Part shown: positions 1 through 7,252 of the stretch, one piece after another | Position numbering within the stretch: the stretch's first letter is position 1 | How the letters are laid out: each line of letters begins with the position of its first letter | Source of the DNA: Chryseobacterium camelliae | GTDB taxonomy: Bacteria; Bacteroidota; Bacteroidia; Flavobacteriales; Weeksellaceae | NCBI RefSeq assembly: GCF_002770595.1 | Contig: NZ_CP022986.1 | Span: 3,720,001 to 3,784,000 of the forward strand | DNA: 64,000 nucleotides | Direction: 5' to 3' | Position numbers and translations under genes: made by a program | Notes under the pieces: generated by a model | Database searches by the model: none | The model's input: the letters and a program-made list of their open reading frames with translations, nothing else | Told to the model about the DNA's origin: nothing

Positions 1-380
1 AAAGAATGAAGAAAGAAGCTCAGGAAAATTCTGCTGCTGATGCCAAGAAAAAAGAAGAAGTTGAAATCTTTAATAAAGCTGACGGATTGATTTTCCAGAC
101 TGAAAAACAGCTGAAAGAATTCGGTGATAAATTGTCTGCCGATAAAAAAGCGGCTATTGAAGCTGCTCACGGAGAACTGAAAACAGCTTTCGAAGCTAAA
201 AATTCAGACGATGTGAAAGCGAAGACTGAAGCCTTAGATGCCGCTTGGATGGCTGCTTCAGAAGAACTGTATGCAGCAGGACAACAGCCGGGTGCTGATG
301 CGGGAGCTCAGAATGCAGGAGGAAATAATGCAGGCGGAGCAGATGATGTTCAGGATGCAGACTTCGAAGAAGTAAAATAA
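1..380 (+). CDS. dnaK: Chaperone DnaK (Hsp70), C-terminal part only
   Basis: This is the 3' end of dnaK, cut by the left edge; an in-frame Arg codon at 3-5 precedes the first Met seen here. DnaK is the ATP-dependent Hsp70 chaperone that works with DnaJ and GrpE in the cytoplasm. What is visible is the helical lid (ERMKKEAQEN-like start, then the LIFQTEKQLKEFGDKLS segment typical of the DnaK lid), followed by the disordered Gly/Ala/Asn-rich tail. The protein ends in DADFEEVK, close to the conserved DVVDADFEEV tail of bacterial DnaK. A strong terminator follows about 35 bases after the stop, so dnaK is the last gene of its transcript here. The ATPase and substrate-binding parts lie outside the window. 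Confidence 0.95.
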   Translation, partial: RMKKEAQENSAADAKKKEEVEIFNKADGLIFQTEKQLKEFGDKLSADKKAAIEAAHGELKTAFEAKNSDDVKAKTEALDAAWMAASEELYAAGQQPGADAGAQNAGGNNAGGADDVQDADFEEVK

Positions 381-412
381 TGATTGATTAATAGTAATCA
401 CTGAAATAAAGC

Positions 413-446
413 AAACCGCTGCAGGCATTGATCTGCAGCGGTTTTT
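413..446 (+). terminator. Intrinsic terminator after dnaK
   Basis: A perfect 12-bp stem (AAACCGCTGCAG at 413-424 with its complement at 433-444), an 8-base loop and a T-run. It lies just downstream of the dnaK stop. Confidence 0.85.
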
Positions 447-619
447 ATGTTTAATTCATTGCGGATAAATAGTTAGATAGTCAACGGATTGCTGACATAG
501 CATGCAAAACAGAAAAGGCAAAATGGCTTCATTCTGTATTCAGGCTACAATAAACGGATATTTGGCTACATGCGGCCGTTGAAATCTCTGCAACTTTGCT
601 TTAATAAAATATCACTAAA

Positions 620-1510
620 ATGAATGTATTTGTTACAGGGGCATCGGGCTATAACGGCTCAGCAACAGTAAAAGAACTCATCCGTGCAGGACATCATGTA
701 ACGGGTCTGGCCAGGTCTGAAGAATCTGCAAAAATCATCCGTAATTTAGGCGCTGAGGTGCTCCGTGGACATCTTGAAGACCTCGATATCCTGCAACAGG
801 GTGCCGTAAGTGCAGATGGAATTATCCATTGTGGGTTTAATCATGATTTCATGAAAGGAGGAGCAGCCACATTCTCTGATGCTGCAACAACCGACAAGAA
901 AGCAATCTTCGCCATGGGTGAAGCACTGAAAGGGACAGAAAAGCCCATTGTGGTCACTTCCGGAATGCTGGGCCTGCCTAAGATCAACGGTTTCATTACC
1001 GAAGAAAGCATTGCAGAACATTCCCTTAGGTCATCGGAAGAAGCGGCACTGGCCCTGGCTTCAGAAGGGATCCGTGCCTCTGTTGTCCGTCTGGCACCCT
1101 CTGTTCATGACGCAGGAGATGCGGGCTTCATTCCTTTTATTATTAATCAGGCCCGTAAAAACGGGGTCTCGGCTTATCCTGATGATGGCAGGAACCGTTG
1201 GATAGGTGTCCATCGCCTGGATGCTGCAAAGGCTTTCCGTCTGGCAGTGGAAAAAGGGCATACAGGTGCATTGTATAACGTGGTGGACGGAGAAGCAATT
1301 GAAATGAGAGAGATCGCAGAACTGATCGGACAGGAACTGGACCTTCCTGTAGCCTCTGTTTCCGGCGAAGACCTGAACAACCATTTTGAATGGATGAGCC
1401 ATTTTATTACCATGGATTGCCCCGCTGCCAATTTGAAAACCCGGGAAATGCTGGGCTGGAATCCTAATCATATCGGGCTTTTGGAAGATATGAGGCTTAA
1501 TTATTTTTAA
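620..1510 (+). CDS. Atypical SDR / NAD(P)-dependent epimerase-like oxidoreductase
   Basis: A 296-residue Rossmann-fold protein of the extended or atypical short-chain dehydrogenase group. The N-terminus has the dinucleotide-binding motif GASGYNGSA (residues 7-15), followed by a basic stretch after strand 2 (ARSEES) that favours NADP. The middle part matches NAD-dependent epimerase/dehydratase proteins annotated as NAD(P)-binding or SDR family oxidoreductases (VTSGMLGLP, then the DDGRNRWIGVHRLDAA substrate-side segment). The substrate cannot be told from sequence. The AraC regulator encoded 300 bases downstream on the same strand is a plausible partner, as AraC/SDR pairs are common. The stop codon abuts the remnant of a second SDR gene. 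I chose the ATG because the Rossmann fold begins right after it. Confidence 0.85.
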   Translation: MNVFVTGASGYNGSATVKELIRAGHHVTGLARSEESAKIIRNLGAEVLRGHLEDLDILQQGAVSADGIIHCGFNHDFMKGGAATFSDAATTDKKAIFAMGEALKGTEKPIVVTSGMLGLPKINGFITEESIAEHSLRSSEEAALALASEGIRASVVRLAPSVHDAGDAGFIPFIINQARKNGVSAYPDDGRNRWIGVHRLDAAKAFRLAVEKGHTGALYNVVDGEAIEMREIAELIGQELDLPVASVSGEDLNNHFEWMSHFITMDCPAANLKTREMLGWNPNHIGLLEDMRLNYF

Positions 1511-1517
1511 GGCTGAT

Positions 1518-1772
1518 TTTCAAAATCCCGATTTCAGGAGTCATAATGCTTACCGTACTTGGAAAACTGCATTGAACGCTTTTAAGGTTCTGCAGTTAAA
1601 AGAGTACGGGATACGAATATTAAAGTCATCATATACGGCATCGAACCTCAATCAGGACCAGGGAATCCGGACCACAAAGCGTGCTGCGGGGATTATTGTG
1701 AAGCATGTTGCTTTACCGGATATAGCAACAGGTCAATTTTTCGATAGAAACAGAAATGAATTGGGCTGGTAA
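1518..1772 (+). pseudogene. 3' remnant of a classical short-chain dehydrogenase
   Basis: Reading in the same frame from about 1518 to the stop at 1770-1772 gives a clear C-terminal half of a classical SDR. It contains the catalytic YxxxK (AYRTWKTALNAF, codons around 1548-1580), a strand resembling GIKVNSVxPGYTATxLN (here GIRILKSSYTASNLN) and the terminal pattern TGxFFDxNxELPW (here TGQFFDRNRNELGW). There is no start codon and no Rossmann half; the frame is continuous with the end of the upstream SDR gene, whose stop is at 1508-1510. An internal TTG at 1572 could give a 66-residue product, but it would lack the cofactor site. I read this as a decayed gene that lost its 5' two-thirds. Confidence 0.7.
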
Positions 1773-1811
1773 CAGCAAAGCAAAACCAACTATAATGTAT
1801 AATTTTGTGTA

Positions 1812-2729
1812 ATGGAACAACGGCAGATACAAAGAATAAAAAGCATCAGCGAGTTTCACCGGTTGCGTGGCCTGCCCAAGCCTGAGCATCCTCTGATCAG
1901 CGTTGTGGATTATTCAGCCATCAAGAGGCCTTCGGATATTGGCGAAGTGAACCTTGTGCTCGATTTTTATATGATTTCGCAGAAAAGCGGGATCGGCGGG
2001 AAAATGTATTACGGGCAGCAGGAATTCGATTTTGATGAAGGAGTCATGGCATTTATAGAACCCAACCAGGTTTTCAGGATACAGTCTGATCCGGCTTCCA
2101 CTGAAAAACGTTGGGGCTGGATGCTGCTTATTCACCCCGATTTTTTATGGAATACGCCGCTGGCCAAAAATATCAGGCGGTATGATTACTTTGATTATTC
2201 GGTCAGTGAAGCATTGTTTCTTTCGGAAAAAGAACAGAAAACACTGAATGGCATCATTGAAAACATCAGGCAGGAATACCATACCAATATAGATAAGTTC
2301 AGCAAGCAGATTATGATTTCGCAGATTGAAAGCCTGCTCAATTATTCGGAAAGGTTCTACAACCGCCAGTTCATGACTAGGGAAAAGGCCAATCATGATA
2401 TTTTAGCACGTCTGGAAAAGCTGCTGGCAGACTACTTTGATGATGATTTGTCCATCAAAGGATTGCCTACGGTTCAATACATTGCCGATACTTTACATGT
2501 TTCGCCGAAATACCTGAGTAGTCTGCTCAAATTACTTACAGGGCAGAGCACGCAGCAACACATCCACGATCGACTGATCAGCAAAGCCAAGGAAAAATTA
2601 TCGACGACAAATGTATCCGTCAGCGAAATCGCCTACGATTTAGGTTTTGAGCACTCACAGTCATTCAGCAAACTGTTCAAGACCAAAACACAGATGTCAC
2701 CTCTGGAATTCAGGGCTTCATTTCATTAG
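1812..2729 (+). CDS. AraC family transcriptional regulator
   Basis: A 305-residue regulator. The C-terminal 100 residues hold two helix-turn-helix units of the AraC type: first YIADTLHVSPKYLSSLLK around residues 225-242, then VSEIAYDLGFEHSQSFSKLFK and the final MSPLEFR. The N-terminal 180 residues form the ligand or cupin-like sensing part. In flavobacteria such AraC proteins usually control a neighbouring oxidoreductase or efflux gene; here the intact SDR at 620-1510 is the obvious candidate, though regulation is inferred. The gene lies just after the SDR remnant, so an original SDR-SDR-AraC arrangement is possible. A terminator follows. Confidence 0.9.
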   Translation: MEQRQIQRIKSISEFHRLRGLPKPEHPLISVVDYSAIKRPSDIGEVNLVLDFYMISQKSGIGGKMYYGQQEFDFDEGVMAFIEPNQVFRIQSDPASTEKRWGWMLLIHPDFLWNTPLAKNIRRYDYFDYSVSEALFLSEKEQKTLNGIIENIRQEYHTNIDKFSKQIMISQIESLLNYSERFYNRQFMTREKANHDILARLEKLLADYFDDDLSIKGLPTVQYIADTLHVSPKYLSSLLKLLTGQSTQQHIHDRLISKAKEKLSTTNVSVSEIAYDLGFEHSQSFSKLFKTKTQMSPLEFRASFH

Positions 2730-2794
2730 TAACAAGCTCTGCATTACTGCTGATCAGAACACCTGACACCTATACTGTTGCCTAAGATTAAAGT

Positions 2795-2825
2795 CCCCTT
2801 CAAATATACATTGGAAGGGGTTTTT
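2795..2825 (+). terminator. Terminator after the AraC gene
   Basis: Seven-bp stem CCCCTTC (2795-2801) with GAAGGGG (2814-2820), a 12-base loop and five T residues. Confidence 0.7.
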
Positions 2826-3069
2826 ATCATACAGCCGGATTGGAGGCTGATCCTTAACAACCGCCATTATTTTCCATGATCTGACCTTTCCATTCCCTCT
2901 GAGACCTTTGTATGAAGACCTGTATCAACCGGAATGATACACTCTGGTGTAAATTCAGTAGAAATACCGATTGCCGGGAACTTCAGGATGACTAATTTTA
3001 TCAGGTGATAATTATTTAATTTTAGGAATGGGCGAATTTTAAAAAGAGTTCATTAAAATAAATAAATTA

Positions 3070-3119
3070 TTAAATTTATTATTAATATGTTGGATATATT
3101 AATAATAAATTTAAATTTG
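3070..3119 (+). promoter_or_regulatory. Promoter inside a perfect 19-bp AT-rich inverted repeat
   Basis: Arms at 3070-3088 and 3096-3114 are perfect reverse complements (19 bp, almost only A/T) with a 7-base loop GTTGGAT. A Bacteroidetes -7 box TAAATTTG sits at 3112-3119 and a TTG (-33) at 3090-3092, 19 bases apart. The -33 element is therefore in the loop and the -7 box starts inside the right arm. This is the only good promoter seen upstream of the tail-collar genes at 3436, predicting a leader of about 300 bases. Regulation by a protein binding the repeat, or by cruciform extrusion, is an inference. Confidence 0.6.
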
Positions 3120-3435
3120 CACCCATAATCAGGTGATATTTTATTGTCTGATTATTGTAAAATCAATTAACCAAAAAACCGCATAAACATGAATAATATT
3201 CTAATCAGGGCAAAAGCTAAGCCCGTCACTCACTTCGCTATGAGCTCGTGACTTCATTGCGGTTTAAGCATTGTACGGTCTTTTCAGATCTTAATCAGGA
3301 ACTATATCCGGAATTTTTTACACTGAGTAACACACGGGACTCTGAAGTGTTTATCATATTCTGATCTGGGACTTCCATTATATTTTCATGCTACATTACC
3401 TATTGATCTATTTTTCAATTTAAAAAACAATAATT
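3120..3435 (+). other. Long untranslated leader with a mini-ORF
   Basis: About 316 bases between the predicted promoter and the first collar gene. It contains an inverted repeat AAACCGCA (3176-3183) / TGCGGTTT (3258-3265) that encloses a 20-codon open frame starting at ATG 3189 and ending at 3251 (MNNILIRAKAKPV...). The enclosed sequence also has GTCAC/GTGAC complementarity. The mini-ORF could be a leader peptide or chance; I see no known riboswitch. Confidence 0.35.
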
Positions 3436-3975
3436 ATGGACGGAACAATTGGAGAAATCCGACTTTTTGCCGCAAACTTTGCTCCCAGGAACTGGCAGTA
3501 CTGTAATGGGATGCTATTGGCCATCAGGTCGAACACGGCTTTATTTTCACTCTTCGGAACCGTGTACGGAGGGGATGGTGTAACCACTTTCGGACTGCCG
3601 AATCTTGCCGGCAGGTCAGCTGTCGGAGTCGGGCAGGCACCCGGACTATCCTATTATCAGCAGGGTAAACTATATGGAACAAATTCTGTGACTTTAACGA
3701 TGCAGAATTTACCGGCACACACCCATACTGTATCAGGAAATGTTGTTATTCCTGCTTATTCGGATGAGGGTGACTCGGGAACTCCGGCGAACAATGTGCT
3801 TGCCGCCAAGTCAGCCATGTACAGCGATCAGGGCAGCGACTCAACTACAAGAACAATGCCATTGGCATTGCAGATAGGGACAGCAGGAAGCAGTGATGCC
3901 CTCACTTTTGTTCAGCCATCCCTGGGAATGAATTACATCGTATGCCTGTACGGAGTTTTTCCTCAAAGGTCCTGA
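3436..3975 (+). CDS. Phage tail-collar domain protein 1 (microcystin-dependent-like)
   Basis: A 179-residue protein of the tail-collar / MdpB family. It starts with the typical GxIGEIRLFAxNFAPxxWxxCNG block (residues 4-25) and continues with LFSLFGTVYGGDGVTTFGLPNLAGR, the collar core, then LPAHTHTV. It ends in NYIVCLYGVFPQRS, the usual family ending. No signal peptide is visible. In phages the domain is in tail fibre proteins; in Bacteroidetes, tandem cellular copies without any phage genes are common and their role is not established. It is the first of three tandem paralogs (42 bases to the next), all probably in one transcript with the downstream PBP-like, formyltransferase and giant SprB genes. 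Confidence 0.85.
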   Translation: MDGTIGEIRLFAANFAPRNWQYCNGMLLAIRSNTALFSLFGTVYGGDGVTTFGLPNLAGRSAVGVGQAPGLSYYQQGKLYGTNSVTLTMQNLPAHTHTVSGNVVIPAYSDEGDSGTPANNVLAAKSAMYSDQGSDSTTRTMPLALQIGTAGSSDALTFVQPSLGMNYIVCLYGVFPQRS

Positions 3976-4017
3976 TCATTTTTAAAAATAAATCAATAAC
4001 ACATTAAAGACATCATT

Positions 4018-4557
4018 ATGGAAGGTTATATAGGAGAAATCCGATTATTTGGAGGAAATTTTGCTCCGTTAGGCTGGGTTTTCTGTGACGGAACAAAATA
4101 CAGTTTAGCACAATATACGGCAGCATTTTCAATATTAGGAACGACTTTCGGAGGTGACGGACAGAGCAATTTTGCCGTACCGGACTTTAGAGGCCGTGTA
4201 GCGGTAGGTACAGGACAGGGAGCGGGATTGACCGCCATCAATTTAGGGCAGACGGGAGGTACGGAGAATGTGACCATGACTTCTGCACAGATGCCTGCGC
4301 ACACCCATACTGCATCGGCAACTATTACATTCCCTTGTTACTCAGATGGAGGAGACATAGGTTCTCCTACAGGAAATATACTGGGTGGGCTTTCCGGTGC
4401 TTATTCTACTCTGGCTCCGGATACCAATATGGCTCCGGCAGCTATTGCAGGTAACATATCCGTTGTGGGCAGTAACCTGCCTTTCAGCATCGTACAGCCA
4501 ATTATGCCTACCAATTATATCATTTGTCTTGAAGGGTATTATCCGCCAAGAGACTAA
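4018..4557 (+). CDS. Phage tail-collar domain protein 2
   Basis: Second tandem paralog, also 179 residues. It has the same block order: GYIGEIRLFGGNFAPLGWVFCDG, then LGTTFGGDGQSNFAVPDFRGR, then MPAHTHTA, and the end NYIICLEGYYPPRD. The central stretch (residues 100-150) is the most divergent part, as in the other two copies, and carries the short CYSDGGD/GSPTGN motif seen as SDEGD/GTPANN in copy 1. Such variability around a fixed frame fits a scaffold with a changing surface. There are 32 bases to the third copy. The function is unknown; a shared role with the neighbouring genes is an inference from the tight spacing. Confidence 0.85.
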   Translation: MEGYIGEIRLFGGNFAPLGWVFCDGTKYSLAQYTAAFSILGTTFGGDGQSNFAVPDFRGRVAVGTGQGAGLTAINLGQTGGTENVTMTSAQMPAHTHTASATITFPCYSDGGDIGSPTGNILGGLSGAYSTLAPDTNMAPAAIAGNISVVGSNLPFSIVQPIMPTNYIICLEGYYPPRD

Positions 4558-4589
4558 TTCTGCTTATCAATACTAAAAAAACTATCATT

Positions 4590-5132
4590 ATGGAAGGAAC
4601 CATGTCAGAAATAAGGATGTTTGCCGGAGATTTTGCCCCGAAATACTGGGCTTTATGCCAGGGACAGACATTAGCAATCAATACAAACCAGGCGCTTTTT
4701 GCACTTTTAGGAAATATGTACGGAGGCGATGGAAGAACAACGTTCATGCTCCCTAATTTTTCCGGAAGGACCGCTATGGGAACAGGAACGGGAATAGGAA
4801 CAAAAACGTTTCAGCTGGGACAAATGGTGGGTACTGAAACGGTAACGTGTGACGTACAGCATATGCCTATGCACAATCATTTACCGGGATCGGAAACCAT
4901 TTCGATGAAAACTTTTTCAGATGCAGGTAACACAGGTTCTCCTGGGGGCCATACGCTGGCCGCATTGCCCGGGCTGTATTCAACCCAGCAGGCAGACAGC
5001 AATATGAGGGCGATACCCAATGCCTTTGCATTAAGCACCGCAGGAGGAAGCCAGCCGATTGGCGTACGCCAGCCCTACCTTGGCATCAATTATATCATTT
5101 GTGTGTACGGTATCTTCCCGTCCAGATCTTAA
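4590..5132 (+). CDS. Phage tail-collar domain protein 3
   Basis: Third tandem paralog, 180 residues: GTMSEIRMFAGDFAPKYWALCQG, LLGNMYGGDGRTTFMLPNFSGR, MPMHNHLPGSE and the end NYIICVYGIFPSRS. It differs from copies 1 and 2 by HNH in place of HTHT and by Met in the first block (MSEIR). All three share the collar fold and the conserved C-terminal strand. A hairpin that resembles an intrinsic terminator lies 12 bases after its stop, so expression of the genes beyond may be reduced relative to the three collar genes. Confidence 0.85.
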   Translation: MEGTMSEIRMFAGDFAPKYWALCQGQTLAINTNQALFALLGNMYGGDGRTTFMLPNFSGRTAMGTGTGIGTKTFQLGQMVGTETVTCDVQHMPMHNHLPGSETISMKTFSDAGNTGSPGGHTLAALPGLYSTQQADSNMRAIPNAFALSTAGGSQPIGVRQPYLGINYIICVYGIFPSRS

Positions 5133-5144
5133 AATAATTAACAG

Positions 5145-5175
5145 GCTTCCGGTTATATGCTTAACCGGAAGCTTT
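5145..5175 (+). terminator. Hairpin (partial terminator) between collar genes and PBP-like gene
   Basis: A perfect 11-bp stem (5145-5155 with 5162-5172), 6-base loop, then only TTTA. The weak T-run suggests partial read-through. An ATG at 5157 lies in the loop, which argues for the downstream ATG at 5184 as the real start of the next gene. Confidence 0.55.
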
Positions 5176-5183
5176 ATCAGAAT

Positions 5184-6302
5184 ATGAAAATAGCTTTACT
5201 TTTACCTCGATCTGTCATCTATCCGTCGCTTTCTTTTGATATTATGGATGGTTTCAAACAGTCCCTGAAGAATATGGGCCTGGAGGGATACCATGAAATA
5301 GTTTCAGCCGGAATAGGAGTCGCTGCAAAACACGAGGAAATCTATGACCATTGCGAACAGTTTTTATTGTCCGGAACCGATGTCATCATAGGATATATGA
5401 ATCCGCTTGCAGCAGAATTCGTACATCCTCTGTTTGAGTCTTCCGGCAAGACGCTGATTGTTCTGGACAGCGGATACCATTTCCCGAAATTTCAGAAGCT
5501 TAGCCATGCATGGTTCATTTCCCTTCAGGGAAGTTTATGTACCAGGGTCATTGTTCAGAAAGCCATTGAAGACGGCTTCAGGAATTTTGCATTCAGCTGC
5601 TCGTTTTATGATGCCGGGTACCGTCCTTCTTATGTGTATGCTGCGGCTGCGGAAGAAAAAGGAGGATCCATTGTATTCAACCACATTACTTCCCTGCGGC
5701 GTTCTGACTTTACTCTTCAACCTCTTAGAGAATTTCTTGAAAAAGAAGAAGGAACAGCAGTGCTGGCTTCCTTCTGTGGTGATATGGCAGAAGACTTTTT
5801 TAACGGAAGCAATGGCATGGCCGGTAATGGGATGGTTTACGGAACGTGCTTCACGTCCGATGAAACATGGCTGAACAAAATACCTTATCCCGGATATGAC
5901 TGGAGCACAGCTGTAGCGTGGTCTGGGGAATTACAGATTCCTGAAAACAGGACTTTCGTAAGTATAATGAACAGCATCAGGGAAGGTAAAGCCAACCTTT
6001 TCTCATTGCTGGGATGGGAGGCTGCACAATTTATCGGACTGGAAAATACCAGCTTCGATGACATGTCCATCCACTCGCCCCGGGGGAATGTAACGGTAAA
6101 TCCTGAAAACGGATTTACGGAAGCGGCTGTGTATTATGCTACCGTTTCAAAAGACGAAGTCACAGGAAACTGCCTTCTCACGAATCCGGAAGCTGCTTCA
6201 GTAACGGAATCGGAACGCGAAGGATTAAAAAATAATATTCAGTCCCTGAAGAATACCGAAGCTAATAGCTGGCTTAACGCTTATGCCTGTTTGGAATCAT
6301 GA
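5184..6302 (+). CDS. Cytoplasmic type-1 periplasmic-binding-fold protein
   Basis: About 372 residues from ATG 5184 (MKIALLLPRSVIYP...). The fold resembles the substrate-binding proteins of branched-chain amino-acid type ABC transporters: a first alpha/beta lobe (IALLLP, DVIIGYMNPLAAEF, LIVLDSG) and a second lobe (GFRNFAFSCSF, TAVLASFCGDMAEDF, NGMVYGTCF). No signal peptide or lipobox is present, so it should be cytoplasmic, and no ABC permease lies nearby. A longer form from ATG 5157 would start inside a hairpin loop. Its stop overlaps the formyltransferase start by four bases (ATGA at 6299-6302), a sign of translational coupling. It may sense or bind a small ligand for the locus, but that is a guess. 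Confidence 0.65.
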   Translation: MKIALLLPRSVIYPSLSFDIMDGFKQSLKNMGLEGYHEIVSAGIGVAAKHEEIYDHCEQFLLSGTDVIIGYMNPLAAEFVHPLFESSGKTLIVLDSGYHFPKFQKLSHAWFISLQGSLCTRVIVQKAIEDGFRNFAFSCSFYDAGYRPSYVYAAAAEEKGGSIVFNHITSLRRSDFTLQPLREFLEKEEGTAVLASFCGDMAEDFFNGSNGMAGNGMVYGTCFTSDETWLNKIPYPGYDWSTAVAWSGELQIPENRTFVSIMNSIREGKANLFSLLGWEAAQFIGLENTSFDDMSIHSPRGNVTVNPENGFTEAAVYYATVSKDEVTGNCLLTNPEAASVTESEREGLKNNIQSLKNTEANSWLNAYACLES

Positions 6303-7234
6303 TCAACAAACCTAAGATAGCTGTTTTATGCAACAACCGAATGGCGGTTCCGGCCCTGCAGTCTTTACATGCAGAAGGCCGGCTTTGTGCTGTAGGGGTG
6401 GCAGAAGGCAATACTGATGTTATTGATTTTTGCTCATGGCTTTCACAATCCGGAATTCCGCTTTTTATCATCAGCAAAGAAAACCAGTCTGTACAGATCA
6501 TAGAAATGCTGGGTACAACAGCGGCAGACTATATCTTGACCATGACATTCCCGTGGAAAATCAGTCCGGAGCTCCTTCATGACTATCCGGATACCTTTTA
6601 TAATTTCCATTACGGGCTCTTGCCTGAAATGCGTGGTGCGGATCCGGTCTTTGAATCCCTCAGGAGCAGGGCAAAAGAGACAGGAATTACCGTTCATGCC
6701 ATTGACGAGGCGATAGACCGGGGTGCTATGATCCTCAAAAAGAATATTCCTCTTACCGCTGATATGACGCATGGCAGTTTATGCACGCGTTTGTCATGGT
6801 TAGGAGCAGGCCTCCTTCATGAACTTATCGTTTTACTGCAGGCAAAGGTAAAGGGAACACAACAGGATGAGCAGCATGCACGGTATTTTCCGAAACCCGG
6901 GATTGCCGATGTCTGTATTTCCTGGCAAAAGCAGGATGCTGAAACTGTAGAAGCACTTGCTAGGGCATGTAACCCATGGAATAAAGGCGCGTATACCCAA
7001 TGGAACGGATGGAACATCAGGGTAGTGGAAGCTACGGTGGTTCATGGGATGGACAGTCATCCGGGACTTCCCGGAACTATTCTGTCATTGGATAAAGAAC
7101 AGGGCTTTATCGTGAAATGTAATCATGATACCCATCTCAGGTTAGACATTGTCTATACCGATGAAGGATTCATGAGCGGACATAAGCTATCCGCCTTCGG
7201 ACTTAAGAAAGGAGGACAGATGATCAATTTATAA
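6299..7234 (+). CDS. Formyltransferase family protein (Fmt/ArnA-like)
   Basis: A 311-residue protein of the 10-formyltetrahydrofolate-dependent formyltransferase family. The catalytic segment reads FYNFHYGLLPEMRGADPVF (about residues 100-118), containing the Asn-x-His pair, and the essential Asp follows in HAIDEAIDRGAM. A C-terminal Fmt-type domain is recognisable (ISWQKQDAETVEALARACNPW). It is not the housekeeping Met-tRNA enzyme by context: it sits between a PBP-like protein and a giant surface protein. Relatives in polysaccharide clusters formylate amino sugars, so modification of a sugar or of the surface protein is one option. The gene overlaps the one before by four bases and ends 18 bases before the giant gene. 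Confidence 0.75.
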   Translation: MINKPKIAVLCNNRMAVPALQSLHAEGRLCAVGVAEGNTDVIDFCSWLSQSGIPLFIISKENQSVQIIEMLGTTAADYILTMTFPWKISPELLHDYPDTFYNFHYGLLPEMRGADPVFESLRSRAKETGITVHAIDEAIDRGAMILKKNIPLTADMTHGSLCTRLSWLGAGLLHELIVLLQAKVKGTQQDEQHARYFPKPGIADVCISWQKQDAETVEALARACNPWNKGAYTQWNGWNIRVVEATVVHGMDSHPGLPGTILSLDKEQGFIVKCNHDTHLRLDIVYTDEGFMSGHKLSAFGLKKGGQMINL

Positions 7235-7252
7235 CTTAAATAGTGTTTATAT

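Noticed and set aside
3436..5132. A prophage or phage tail module
   Set aside because: Only the collar domain is phage-like; there is no capsid, terminase, tape measure, integrase or lysis gene, and the downstream genes are cellular.
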